From the NCBI GenBank assembly GCA_004352715.1, contig SCFE01000030.1, forward strand, positions 329,110 to 393,109: a stretch of 64,000 bases of DNA. The letters run 5' to 3'. The stretch comes from Hofstenia miamia (lineage: Eukaryota; Xenacoelomorpha; Acoela). The position numbers and the translations under genes were made by a program. The notes under the pieces were generated by a model, which saw only the letters and a program-made list of their open reading frames with translations, had not been told where the DNA came from and searched no databases. Below are positions 1 to 11,898 of this stretch, piece by piece (the first letter of the stretch is position 1; each line of letters begins with the position of its first letter).

Positions 1-10
1 TTTTGCCCAA

Positions 11-907
11 TTGGAAAACAACGTTGAAAAGAACAACCTTCTCTCCATCCCACCACCTTGTTTGATGACACTGCTGATTCTGCCATCTTGGAGAGTGTGC
101 CAGGGAAAGAAAAAGTCTCTGCCCATCTGTCAGATCACATTAGTTACATCTCAACTGCCTCTGAAGTTAACAGATCTATGCAAACTAAGGAGTATTGCTA
201 GAAGGTGGCAACCCTGAGCACATATACATTGATGGGAAATTAACCATCAAAGATATTTTTCAGAAGGGTCAGCCTATCTCTACTCAACTAGAGAAAGTCC
301 ATTGAACCATCAATTTGCTAGATCCTTGTGTTGTCATCATTTTTCAAGCTGGAGGTGACTTGATGTGGGCTAATAAAGCTGAGACTATAACCCAATATTA
401 TGATGTAACCAAGCATATCAAGATCATTACCATGCTACATGCCAGCATAACAGACCCTGAAGAAATGATGCTGCAACAAGTACACAAGTATTGCTCACTC
501 TTCTTCAACCATGCTACCCATATGGGATCTATTAAGGAAGTCTTTCTTCACTTTTATCCCAATACCAAAATTAGCACAGATGATGCACATACCTCAGACA
601 CCAACGCCTTGATGACACTCTCATCACACTCAAGTGCCTTTGTCTTTATGAGCATTTCTATGATACCTTCACCCAGAGGTTGAATGTGTTGTGATGGAAC
701 TGTCCCATTAGTTTGAGGCTACCAGAGCTCAAATATTTCAGATTACACAGTGAAACCATCACTCAATGGGAGGCATTAATGCAGGTCACCAGGCAGCCCT
801 TCTATGCAGAAGTTTCATCCTGGGATGATATATTGGCAAAAGAGATAATCAAAGAAGCCCAAAAGTTGTTTTGTGGTCCTACTGTCCAACTGTTACCACA
901 GCCTTAA
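11..907 (+). pseudogene. Transposon-like coding remnant, family not recognised
   Basis: Three open stretches in shifting frames (about 11-217, 315-683 and 713-907) read as one decayed protein, interrupted by stops and frameshifts. The middle one has about 120 residues and the last about 64. I recognise no RT, integrase, RNase H or transposase motif. Codon composition is less A+T-rich than the flanks. The last frame stops at 907, and an LTR-like block begins 17 bases later, which suggests the 3' coding end of an LTR element whose 5' part lies outside the window. This could also be a decayed host exon. The function is unknown. Confidence 0.3.
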
Positions 908-923
908 CTGTGTAATGGGGGCA

Positions 924-1201
924 TGTAGAGTCACTCAGGGCCTCTTTTTTTATTTTGTTTTAATTATTAGGCACTCTCAAATTAATTTGGTGCTATTTTG
1001 TTTAATGAATTGTTAATTTGTGATTATTTTGAACTTAAGTTTCAAACTTAGTGATTGTCCCCTCAGAGCTTTAGATTACATGTAATTGCTCAGTTCATTT
1101 GCGAGGGAAACAAACTTTTGTAAAAATGGTAAATATTTACCTTCTGTTGTTATAAATAGGGAACAAAAATGTAAGCAAAGGTCAAATAAATTTTGTTCTC
1201 A
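924..1201 (+). repeat. LTR-like sequence (candidate 3' LTR)
   Basis: The block begins TGTAGAG right after a G-run (AATGGGGGCA, a possible polypurine tract) and ends TTCTCA, giving TG...CA termini. Near its 3' end it has TATAAATA (about 1151) followed by CAAATAAA (about 1184), the promoter and poly(A) arrangement typical of a short LTR. Only one copy is visible, so the boundaries are inferred. Confidence 0.35.
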
Positions 1202-4061
1202 CTGGATACCTTTTGCTTTTTTATTTTATTAACCATTTTAGCTCTAGTATGAATTTCATAATAATGAAATTGCAAGATCCAGTGATAATGTGGGAGGAAC
1301 TCTGCTGTGCCTGGGGTGATAACTCACTCCTTGACAGATGTGAGCCCATATTGTGTTCACTTTAGGCTAGGTATAGGCATAGGCAATAAAAGGACTACTA
1401 CCTATTGATTAAACATGCACAAATTAGAATACACCTCAAATATACTATTCCATTAGCAAACACGAATACATGGTAACTATACATTATTTACTATCTATAT
1501 TACATGAGCTGAGAAGATAAACACTGAGATAAATTACTTGTATTGAGCTAGAAATTAAAACTAGAGACACACAATTAGCACCTTGGATTGTAAGGATGGA
1601 TTCTAAAGGCTTGGCTTCAGTGTGATGCTGTGTGAATTGGTCACTACTTTAACCATCTTGGAATTACTTTTTTCTACAATGAAATTGGTGAATTACTGAT
1701 CTTCATTTGTTTTGTTAGAGAGTGGGTTGCTCTCAGTGATGGTAATCTTCTGCAACCTTTGTACCAATTGAGCTGCTAGACACACAATATACATAACTTA
1801 AGTTAAAGGATATACCAGTCAATTTGTCCACTGTCTGGGTGCCCCTTAGCTATGCATTTGAAAATTTGAAAAGCATAATTTAATAAAAGTAAAAACAAGA
1901 GAAAATAATAGTAAAACTAATAAAGTACTGAGAATAAATTGAAGACTAAATAAAATGAACAAAACTAAGATATATATACAAAATTACCCAGTATCTGTAA
2001 GCAAAACCATACTGTGAAAATATAGGCAAATATGTGGTAGGTACAAAATCAGTTTCTGCTTCAATTTTTTCACACTTCAAAATTAGTAAAAACTCAAACT
2101 AAAATTTAAATAGCACCATTTTCACTTTGACCAAGTACAATTGGAAATAATTTGTAATAATTAAATTGAAATTGTAATTAAATGAAATAATGAAAGTTTC
2201 AAGTATGTAGAAATGTCATTATGCCACAATATTAATAAGAATTTACTATGTACAATTACTTATTGTTACAATGAGGCAGACAATTACACTTACATGTTGT
2301 GAGTTTTCTAAGCCTTATGATAGTTAATATCATCCACATTCAATTTATTTCTCTGAGTTTGTGTAAACAAAAAAAAATGTTGTGTAAGTCTTTAACATTA
2401 AAAGTGTGTATAACACTTTTTCATATTAATGCTTTATTGTTTTATGTCATATTTTATAGATTGATTACAAATTTATATTTCAATCAATTACATATTGTAA
2501 TTATTCAAGATTTGAAATGATTGCAAAATATTATACAATTGTAAATGTGTTTTCTATGTCTTTACACTCAAAACTTTATTAAGCTGCTACTAGAATCTTG
2601 ATGCTTTAGATTATCATTGTTATTTTAATGTATTTTCACAATAATTCTGAAAATGTTCATATTTGTGATGTTTATCAAATATCATCTTTACAGAAACTAG
2701 AACATTGTATATATGCATGGCATTTATTAAATATTTGCACAAAATACTTTTAATTGAATAAAGAAATAGGCTATTTCCACTATCAATGCATTCTCTGACA
2801 TCTGATACTAGAAATAATTAAACTAAGTTAGTATGTTAACAAGATTTACATTGTTGAATATATTAAAAAATCACCATCCAATTATAAGATCACTAAGTTT
2901 TACTTAACAAACAAGTGTTTACTAATTTAACTGTAACATGTTAACAGTTTAGATAAATTTACTCATTTTTAAAGGAAGTGAAAACTGAACAAGCATTCTA
3001 AAATTGTAATAACAACTTCAATTACTTTAATATAACCTTTTACCAATGTTTAAAGTATAATTCAAAAAGATAATCATTTATTCATTCAATAAATGTATTC
3101 CACTATTCACAACTGGGCATTAACTATCAATGATTACCATTACATATAAATATATTTGAAATAACTTTAACATGTATTTTTGCTAAGTTCAATATAGACA
3201 AAGGATAATGATAGTGCAAGCAAATAAAAACTCCTAAAAATTTAATCTAGAGTAAAAAATGGCTTAGTCTGGAATTTGGTGAATAAATATTACTAATTCT
3301 AATTGGATTACTTCCTTAAGCTTTCATCTATCTTAAATAATCTAAAAAATTTAAAATACAAAGGCATAATTAAAACTTAATTCAAATAGGGTAGCTAAGC
3401 AAAAACACTATCAAGAAACATAATACACTTAGAAATGTAGTTAAGGAAGAATACAGATCTCAGATAAAATATATATGACAGAATCATGTAAATTACAATA
3501 AAGATACCAACTAAGTATTTATGAAATTAGTTAAAAGTAAACCATTCTGTTTAAAATAGAAATAAGTAAGAGGTTGTAATTAATTAAATTAATATCTAGG
3601 AATTTTCTCAACCAATGTTCCAGTACTTTTCCTTACTTGATTTTTTTCAACTTCCTGGAGTAGCCTTAACTTGAATCAAGTTTTATCAAACCTTATTTTA
3701 ATAATTGAGAAGTGGTATGTAGGTAAGTTTTGATAACTTACATTTTTACTCTAAAACTGGTGTAATTTGATGAAATTCAAGATTTTAAAGAGGAGTTTTA
3801 TATGCATATTGAGGGCATATCAATTGGTCTACAAGTTGGGGTATTATCATTAGTATTCAGGAAGGAAGTGGATTGCTAAGTGGTGTACTACTCTAATAAC
3901 TGAAATAGGAATTTAACCTTTTTTTTTAACTGATATTGGATGTAGTTGACAAATCTAAGAAATAGCTTCAAAAGGAACTATCAATCACATACATTCAGAT
4001 ATGTAGTGCTAGTCTAATAAGCCAATAATTATAGAACACTTGATGTATGAAAAATTTATGA
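1202..4061. other. A+T-rich non-coding stretch
   Basis: Very A+T-rich sequence with only short spurious ORFs. A short imperfect hairpin (ATTTCATAATAATGAAAT) lies near 1254. I see no gene, RNA gene or clear repeat border here. Confidence 0.5.
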
Positions 4062-4426
4062 ATTTAGATCAGGGTTTTTGAGTTGAGTTTGAGTTACTTG
4101 GGCCAAGTTTGAGTATTTACATTTCAAGTTTGAGTTCAAGTAATTTTTTAAATGAAATTCCGAGTTCAATCAAGTTTTTCTGTAATTTCGAGTTTTTAGC
4201 ATAAAAAACATTTATTTTACAATAATTCTAAGCTAAAAAATAGTTTTTGTGATTATCAAGAAATTTTATATTTAAAAAAATTAAATTTTTATGGTATTTT
4301 TGAGTGGATTTTTGAATGAGTTTGAGTTTTGATGATTTTTCTTCCAAGTTTTTCCAATCAAGTTATGCAAGCTTATTTGAGTTCAAGTTCTTAACATTCT
4401 GAGTAATCAGAAACCCTGATTTAGAT
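4062..4426. mobile_element. hAT-type MITE with perfect 8-bp target duplication
   Basis: The element body is 4070-4418 (349 bp). The left end reads CAGGGTTTTTGAG and the right end, on the other strand, CAGGGTTTCTGA, giving short terminal inverted repeats. It is flanked on both sides by the identical octamer ATTTAGAT (4062-4069 and 4419-4426), the 8-bp duplication expected of hAT transposition. The interior repeats GAGTTTGAGTT-like units at both ends and has no coding capacity, so it is a non-autonomous element. Confidence 0.85.
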
Positions 4427-7144
4427 TATACAAAGAAGCTTAGAAAATTCAATTTCATGCAAAAAGCTTATGAACTTAAATATAAAATTATTAATATTTC
4501 TTATTTTTTCAAAGAAAATTCCAATTTCAACTTCCTAAATTCTTAAACTGGAGGGTTGGTGAATTTATCATCTCTTCAATTTTCAAGTTTTCAAAATTTA
4601 TTTTGACCATTACAAAATTTTCTTAATTGACATTTATCCATCCTTTTCTTAATAAAATTACTGCAAGTGGTGATTTTGAGGTTTGAAAGAATGGAAAATT
4701 TCATGAAATTTGAAATCTAATTTGTATATAATTTGTATTAGAAATTTTCAAAAAAATGATTGCCAGTTTTAAAAAATTCCTATATTTTTTAATATTTGTT
4801 GTTTTAATCCCATTACTCAGATTGATTGGTTTGATGTCATTTCTGACACCTTAAATATAGAATGTGGAGAAATTTCTTGGAAAAAACTTACAATAAGCAT
4901 TAATGTTTATTCATAGATTTATTTAATTTATAAGTATACTAATCTTAAATAAGAGCTCTAAATTAAGCTTTAATGAAGTTATGATAAAAGCAACATCAAT
5001 AAATTTACTAATGATGACTTATGTAATGCTCACTTCCTTCTTTTTGAAATCTGCAACTTATAGCCAACCAGGGGTTGCAAACACTAAATTAAGCAATTCA
5101 GTGCATTAAAAATATGGATTTCAAAAGAGTCAATTGTAGAATTGATTTCTGAAAAATTGAATTGGAATTTTGAAGGGATATGGGATTAAACATGACTTTA
5201 GAAATAAATGATTTTTTTCAATAAAACAGATAACTTAGTTAAATAAACAGATATAACTCAACTGATGGTAGATTTCAACACATTAAAAATATTGGCAATT
5301 TCAGTATTTGGAAGCCAACATCTACTTATCAATATAATACTACTAAAATTCATTCATTTTCGAAAAAGTTGTATCCTGAGAATTGCTGAGATTAACCAAC
5401 ACTGTTAAGGTAGCAATATTTTTTTGATAATCCTAAATAATACCAGGGATTGTGCACAATGTATTGTTTGGAAATATCAGCATCTAAGAATGAGATATTC
5501 AGCCACAATAGATGAAGACATACTAATATCAGGAGTTTCATAAAAATATTTGAAATTAAGTACAGGGATGGCAAGAATGCAATCAAAAACTGGTTCAAAC
5601 AAACCAATAGCATCTAAATTTTTCACAGTAATTTACAGAAACATATACTATCTAAATAAAAAATTATTAATAAATATGTAAATATATCTGAAATACACAA
5701 CTGCATATGAAATATACTACTGTTTGAGCAGATTTATATTAACATTCTAATTCAAATGTCTGATATTCTTCATCAAATATAAGAGGAAGGTCGGCTTTTC
5801 TTGAATAGGGTGTTAATTCTTCACATTGTTGAATAGGCAAGCACACAGGTGATTGCATTGATGACAGGTGAACAATTGTAGCAGTATGAAACTTGATAAT
5901 AATTTACCAAATTATTTTGTAAATTGAAATTATTTTCACAAACAAACATAGGGTATTTTGGTGGATTTACAACATGTTTTTTATTCACAGCATTAAACCA
6001 AGAAATTTGCAAATTTCTGTTTAGTAAAAAACTCAAGATCCAAATATTAAGTTATTTTCAATTGTTACTCTATAACAGTGGCACATACTGGGGGACATGG
6101 TGGAATGTCCTCTCATCAGGTATCTAAATTTAAAATCTAAGATCATGAAATGCATTTTTAGAGTATTTTTTCTCAATATTGTCAAAAACTTGGAATTGTA
6201 TTGAAATCTGAAACAACTCTATCAAACTTGAAATTTTCTTCAAAAATGCTAATTCAAAATGTAAAAACTTGAATGATATAAACATTACAATACATACATA
6301 ACGCTATTATTGTTTCCAGTATATAAAAGGTCAGAAATGATGCAACAAAATTACCATATTGAAGTTCTTTACATGTAAAGAATATGGATCAGGTAAATTA
6401 AAATAAATATTATAAAAATAAAATTCAATATTGCCATTACAATGCAATCTTGCAACTCTAAAAGAATTGTTATTTTTGTTACAGTTCTCTTTATGTATTT
6501 TAATGTCATGCATAGTAGTTTGTTCATAGAATTTGCACTGCTCAAATTAATGTTGGAACCTGATTTTCTTATATAAAGCTGTATAATTTTGCTTATAAAC
6601 AATGTAGGTTATATTGAAGTTTGATCTTCTAATGCAAAAGGCTACGTCTTACTTCAAATACCTCTTCAGGTAATGTTGCCACTTTATTTTCAAGTTTTGA
6701 AAAAAATTGAAATGGGATTAAAACAAAATCTGTAATATTGTAGAAAATTTTAAGAACAGGAAACCATTTTTTTGGTAATTTCGATAGCGATTTTATAAAA
6801 ATTAGATATTTAAAAACATTTTAAAATTGCATGAAAATCCCCATTAAAAAAGTACTAACTAAAACGAAACTTCTGTAACGTATTTGACGTAAATAGTATT
6901 TTACAATTCGTAAGTTTTGGACAAAAGTTCGAAATCTGTACGTGTTATTAAGTTAGAAATAGAATATCACGTTTATTTGAGCAGTTATTAAAGCAGTTGT
7001 TAAGGATAATTTTGCAATAAGTTAATTCAGTTTGGTTAATAATGATATTTATTGGGCTATCGATAACAGCTTCTAGTAATTTCATAGTTGTAGTAAATTT
7101 TTTTCAATGTCTCAATATGTAAGTATATTCCTTTTATATCAACA
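4427..7144. other. Non-coding stretch upstream of DCAKD
   Basis: A+T-rich, with only short chance ORFs on both strands (for example about 5392-5613 and 6331-6602). I see no conserved domain, RNA gene or repeat border. The last few hundred bases should hold the promoter and 5' end of the DCAKD gene, but no convincing TATA or initiator can be named. Confidence 0.45.
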
Positions 7145-7159
7145 GATGTGATTTAGGAA
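7130..7159 (+). promoter_or_regulatory. 3' splice site just upstream of the DCAKD start
   Basis: A pyrimidine/T-rich run ending ATCAACAG (AG at 7144-7145) is followed by 14 bases and the ATG at 7160. In the coding frame the preceding codons contain a stop, so this acceptor must serve a 5'UTR intron or a trans-spliced leader. Confidence 0.5.
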
Positions 7160-7390
7160 ATGATTCTAATTGCAGTTACAGGTGGTATTGCAAGTGGCAA
7201 GTCTACGGTTACCAAAATGTTTAGAGAGTTTGGATTTCCTGTGTTAGATGCTGACGTTTACTCTCGACAAGTTGTAAAGCCTAATACACCCGCTTTTAGA
7301 AAAATTGTGAATCATTTCGGCACGGATATTCTTGACAATGATGGTAATCTCAATCGTGAGAAGTTGGCAAATATCATTTTTAAGAACCAG
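7160..7390 (+). CDS. DCAKD: DCAKD exon 1
   Basis: This exon encodes 77 residues ending ...IIFKNQ, with the ATP-binding P-loop at residues 8-16. The donor is CAG|GTGATA in phase 0. Reading through the donor hits a stop after four codons. Confidence 0.93.
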
Positions 7391-10300
7391 GTGATAATTA
7401 ACTGACTATAAAAACCATTGCTTTCACTGAAGACTGATATTGATGCGTTTTTGAATTTAAGTTTATTTTTCAACTTATATTTCAGTTTTGATTTATTGTA
7501 ACTAACCTTCACGTAAACCAGAGGCCCCGATTATGGTGTAGTGTCATACCACCATTATGTACCATATTATGGATACCATCATGGTATAGATTAAAGAAAG
7601 TTTATGGCCGCTATGTACGGAAGACTTTAAAATATGGCAATAATGGCAATCTATAAATTTGTTTCTTATGCATAATAACTATTTTGTTTCAATCAAATTG
7701 TTAACTTTAGTGCATTCCATATATTTATAACTTAATTTGAAAAAAAATATTTTCAAATTGTTTGTAGAAAACGCATTTAAAAAAAACAGTAGCTTTTAAC
7801 ACTTTTGCGAAAGTTTAGTATTGGAGTTTCAGTAAAGGTGAAGTTGTTTCCCATTTGTAATACTGGATTGCAAATACTTGCGATTAATTTGTTTCCCATT
7901 TTTATGTTTATCACAAAAAGTGTGTCTTAATGTAAAACAAAAAACTTGTACTTTTCCTTTTAGCCATCGTGATGTTAAAGTCGTAGACGCAAAATTGTCA
8001 CCACACTTCTCATAATGTATGTGGACTTACACTCATCTTGAATAAAGTTATACTTTCGGGCGTTAAGAATCGTGATTTAAAAATTTGCACAATGGCCGAC
8101 TGCTAATGCAGCCAAACCTGCAAAACAGTACTTTCAGTACAATTCATTTAATTTCAGCTAGCAATTTGTATGTATTTTGCTAAATAAAAATAAATTTATT
8201 GAATTGCTATTACCTATACTTTACATTTCATCATTATTCATCATATTTTACATAATGGTAATTATGGCCATAATTTAAAAGGACGACAAGCGGTGTAATG
8301 TTAAGTAGTGAATTCCAGCTTCAAATTGTGATATTAAAGAAAGATTCCATTAAATATTTTCTTTATGCTTGCACATTTAAAAAGTTTTGATTTTGATTTT
8401 CCTTCAGTAAATGCCAGTGTTTTAATCATAATATAGTAGGGTTTTTTTAGTTTAAAAATGTCAATATGAGTTGTTTTAAAAAGAGGACTGACCTAGAAAT
8501 GTAATGTTATTTTTACACCCATTGCGATTTTCTAGCTGTTATATCAATATGATTCTTCTCCAACATTTGACCCACAAACGTTTAATCCATCTTTTAAATA
8601 TCAATTCATCGTAACACATACCTAAAATTATGTGTTCTTAAATTTTTTATTCCTTAAAGTCAATATATCTTTTGCAGAATCTTATTAGTAGGAATAACTA
8701 AACTGTCTTCAGAATAGGTTTCCTTAGGGTACTTATGTGTGGAATTTTCCCAAAATTTGTCATCTCATCTCCTCTTCTCAGCATGGAAACCTTCCAGGTC
8801 GTTCTACCATCACCAATTTGCTCACTTTGATTGAAAACTGCTATTTTCACTCTGATCGTAATGATCCTGGTTGCATTATCTTATTTGACATTTCTAAACC
8901 TTTTGATCGGCTCCCCCATTCCAGTCTTTTTGTCATGTTACGTTTATTTGGCTTTGATGCTGATTTCATCGAATTTTTTCAGTCTTATCTAACCAACCGT
9001 CGTCAATATGTCAAGATTAATTAATCTAACTCTTCCTCTGCTCTTGTAGCTAGTGGCACCCCTCAAGGTTCTGTTTGCTGTTCTTTTCTTTCTTGTTGCC
9101 TTTAACGACCTCCCTCAATCTGAACTCGTCCTGCGTACCGTATGTCGATGACATTGCCCATCTGAACGAAACTTCTGTGGTCTACAATTAAAATATTTGT
9201 CGTTAGTTGTTGCTCGTAAAATTTGTACCCCATTATCATTTTAACTTTAGGTGTGGGAAGATTTAAAAATGTTTCTTAAATTGGATAGCAAATAGATTTT
9301 AGCACAAATGCTCAGTATAGTAAGAGAGCGGATTTACTCATCGATGTCTCTATATAAAAGGATTTTCAAATTCTATAATTTGTTGTATAATAGTGTCTGA
9401 AAATGTGGATAAAATCGGTATCCTTGTCGATTCAATTAATCTGAAAATGAACAGATAGGCATTTTCGGAGTATTCTTAGGATGATAGGTTTTTGTTGGGA
9501 ATGTATTTCTTTTATTGACTTTTATTGTGCAGATTTCCATTGAAAACAATTGACGTAATCTAATTTACAACAGTGGATACATTTATTTTACGTCTTTAAG
9601 GAATAAATTTTCAAGATTTCTAAATCAATTCAGCGAGAATTTCCTAAAAAACTGATTTCTCTACAGCCCGCTGTATAATCTATTATGCATTAAACACATA
9701 ATTAACATTTTAACATAAAATTTGCCTAAGGCCTTAATTTTGATTTTAACAAACAACCCCGCGCATTCCTTCGAAATAAGATTCAATTAACATTGAACTT
9801 TTAATTTATTACATAAAAATATAGATTGCTCCACATTGAGAAATAGGGCATGGCACTTTTCTATATGGGTACAACATTTAATGAATTTTCCAGGTTTGTT
9901 GCTAAATGAATATCAATTGATGCATTAAAATTATATTGAAATGTCTTTAGATAATGTTGTTCATTATGCAANTCCATTGAAAACAATTGACGTAATCTAA
10001 TTTACAACAGTGGATACATTTATTTTACGTCTTTAAGGAATAAATTTTCAAGATTTCTAAATCAATTCAGCGAGAATTTCCTAAAAAACTGATTTCTCTA
10101 CAGCCCGCTGTATAATCTATTATGCATTAAACACATAATTAACATTTTAACATAAAATTTGCCTAAGGCCTTAATTTTGATTTTAACAAACAACCCCGCG
10201 CATTCCTTCGAAATAAGATTCAATTAACATTGAACTTTTAATTTATTACATAAAAATATAGATTGCTCCACATTGAGAAATAGGGCATGGCACTTTTCTA

Positions 10301-11898
10301 TATGGGTACAACATTTAATGAATTTTCCAGGTTTGTTGCTAGATGAATATCAATTGATGCATTAAAATTATATTGAAATGTCTTTAGATAATGTTGTTCA
10401 TTATGCAAACTGACATAGTTACATTGTGAATTAGAAATATCATTCACATAAAGAGAAAATAATTTCGAACCCAGTACATGCCTTGAGGTACTCCTAAATT
10501 CGTTGTTACACATGTATAAATAGCTAGTTTTTTGGATAGCCATAAACTTTTGCTTAACCAAAGAAACCCCATTTTAATGTCCCAATACAGTTATATTTAT
10601 TTACTTTAACGTTTTGTATCATCAATGTTCAACTTATCGAAACGCTGTCCATCTTATCGCTAATTATAATCTTATTTGATATAATTATAAATACTATATT
10701 GAATTATAAAAAGGTTCTTAATTTTTTGGTGTTTTAGTATTAATTGTCATGAGATTGAATTTTGTTTAATAACAGTAGTTTTCCAATCATTTTATTTATA
10801 GCTCACTTTCAATTGTGGGATGAATTTAGTCGGAGAGAAAGGTTTTAAATGGTATCGTTCACCCAGCTGTTCGCAAACAAATGTTCCTAGATGTAGTTTA
10901 CTACTTTTTCCATTTCCGACAGTGCGTGGTTCTCGAAGTGCCCTTACTGTTTGAGTCCAAAAGCCTGCTTTATTCCATTGTGAGACACACTGTGGTTGTG
11001 TGGTGTCCTCCTAGCATACAGTTGGAAAGATTGAAGAAAAGGTAAATATTCATATCATGGTAAAATATGAAAATAATTAAGAATAGTATACATATGAATA
11101 ATTTTATTATAGATTTGCGATCAGTTTATATTTTGAATTACCTACTAGTCTATGATATAATTGATTGGGGACTTAGATATTTACTTTTCTTCTGCAACGA
11201 GTGAATTTCACCCGATGTTGCTGAAACTTGGTCGCATAAAAGTCGAGATTCTGGCAATTTTTTTGACATGTAAACAATAGATATCGAACATAGATATACC
11301 ATACTATTCAGTCAACAAAATAAATACGTATTCAAGGAAAATCGATCCTGAAGAAACTGTTGAAAATCCTTTATTTAAAAACTTTTATCCAAAAACACAT
11401 GAATGCATTATCATTTGATGTGTGATCCCCTCTGCTTCAAGCGCCACCTACCTAACACGGCAATCAAAGTCAGCTATTGAACCAATGCATTTTATTCAGA
11501 AATTGAATAGAATTTTTTTGTTATATAAACTAAAAAACATTGAGATTGCAATTCGAAATCCGCAATGGTTTAGTTTAGTTAATCAAAAAATTACACACAG
11601 AAATATGCATTATTAGAACAAATCTTTTTCTAACTCTTTTCATTTAAATTGCTTTCATAGAAACGATCTCAGTGATGCGGATGCTACTTTGCGCATCGCA
11701 GCTCAAATACCCATTGACGAAAAACGAAAACTGGCGGACTTCGTGATCAACAACTCTGGAGATATTACTGAAACCTATAACCAGGTGCTTCTAGTCGTGG
11801 CAGCCATCCGCTCTTCAAAGTTTCATATTTTCATCAAACTTGTTTTTTTTGGAACAATTTTTGTTATCATTGGCTTAATTTTATATTTGTTATTTTAA
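7160..11898 (+). CDS. DCAKD: Dephospho-CoA kinase (DCAKD/CoaE family), 3 exons
   Basis: This enzyme phosphorylates the ribose 3'-OH of dephospho-CoA with ATP, the last step of coenzyme A synthesis. The coding exons are 7160-7390, 10830-11041 and 11661-11898; junction phases 0 and 2 fit, giving 226 residues, close to the roughly 230 of animal DCAKD. Residues 1-16 hold the P-loop GGIASGKST, followed by LDAD (29-32). Exon 2 gives the family motifs IVHPAVRKQMF and VLEVPLLFE; exon 3 gives RNDLSDADATLRIAAQIP and the KLADFVINNSGD segment. The last ~24 residues are hydrophobic (KLVFFGTIFVIIGLILYLLF), a likely tail anchor. The start is the first ATG after a splice acceptor. The 3.4-kb first intron is packed with LINE debris. 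The peroxiredoxin gene follows about 1.1 kb downstream on the same strand. Confidence 0.94.
7391..8736. other. DCAKD intron 1, 5' part: non-coding with a dispersed repeat
   Basis: No gene is seen. The part at about 8030-8130 shares blocks (TTGAATAAAG, AATCGTGATTT, GGCCG, GCAAAAC) in the same order with 47380-47560, so both belong to one dispersed repeat family. Around 7530-7680 the bases ACCATTAT/ATAATGG recur several times. Confidence 0.4.
8737..9190 (+). mobile_element. LINE reverse transcriptase fragment (non-LTR retrotransposon)
   Basis: An open frame from 8737 reads HGNLPGRSTITNLL, then FDISKPFDRLPHSSLF and SYLTNRRQYVKI, matching the conserved RT blocks of Jockey/CR1-type LINEs (xxGFRPGRSTxxNLL, LDFSKAFDxVPH). 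After a stop it continues as SGTPQGSV and, frameshifted, YVDDIAHLNETS at 9141-9176, the catalytic motif. Both ends are truncated and it has several stops and frameshifts, so it is inactive. It lies in sense orientation inside DCAKD intron 1. Confidence 0.85.
9535..10408. repeat. 436-bp tandem duplication joined by a single N
   Basis: Bases 9536-9971 recur at 9973-10408 with an offset of exactly 437. The only difference I see is an A/G at about 9902/10339. The join at 9972 is the one isolated N of this region. This is the pattern left when two overlapping contig ends are placed side by side, not merged. Confidence 0.9.
9820..10560 (-). mobile_element. LINE RT fragment, antisense in DCAKD intron 1
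   Basis: On the minus strand 10560-10298 reads ...NLGVPQG in one frame and LGSKLFSLYVNDISNS in the next, the RT block B motif GVPQGSVLGPxLFxLYINDL. It is followed by about 45 residues that resemble the following fingers/palm region. The coding signal continues weakly to about 9820 with stops. It is opposite to the LINE piece at 8737-9190, so it is a separate insertion. Part of it lies inside the 436-bp duplication. Confidence 0.65.
10830..11041 (+). CDS. DCAKD: DCAKD exon 2
   Basis: The acceptor is GAATTTAG|TCG and the donor GAAAAG|GTAAAT. It encodes about 70 residues beginning SERKVLNGIVHPAVR and including VLEVPLLFES. It is entered in phase 0 and leaves in phase 2 with AG, completed by the first A of exon 3. 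No ATG-to-stop ORF marks it, so it is easily missed. Confidence 0.92.
11661..11898 (+). CDS. DCAKD: DCAKD exon 3
   Basis: The acceptor is TTTCATAG|AAACG. It encodes the LSDADATLRIAAQ helix typical of the kinase C-terminus and then a hydrophobic tail ending YLLF and TAA at 11896-11898. Confidence 0.94.

Noticed and set aside
10298-10561. Minus-strand 87-residue ORF as a host gene
   Set aside because: The sequence LGSKLFSLYVNDISNS is a LINE RT block, and part of the ORF lies in the duplicated segment.
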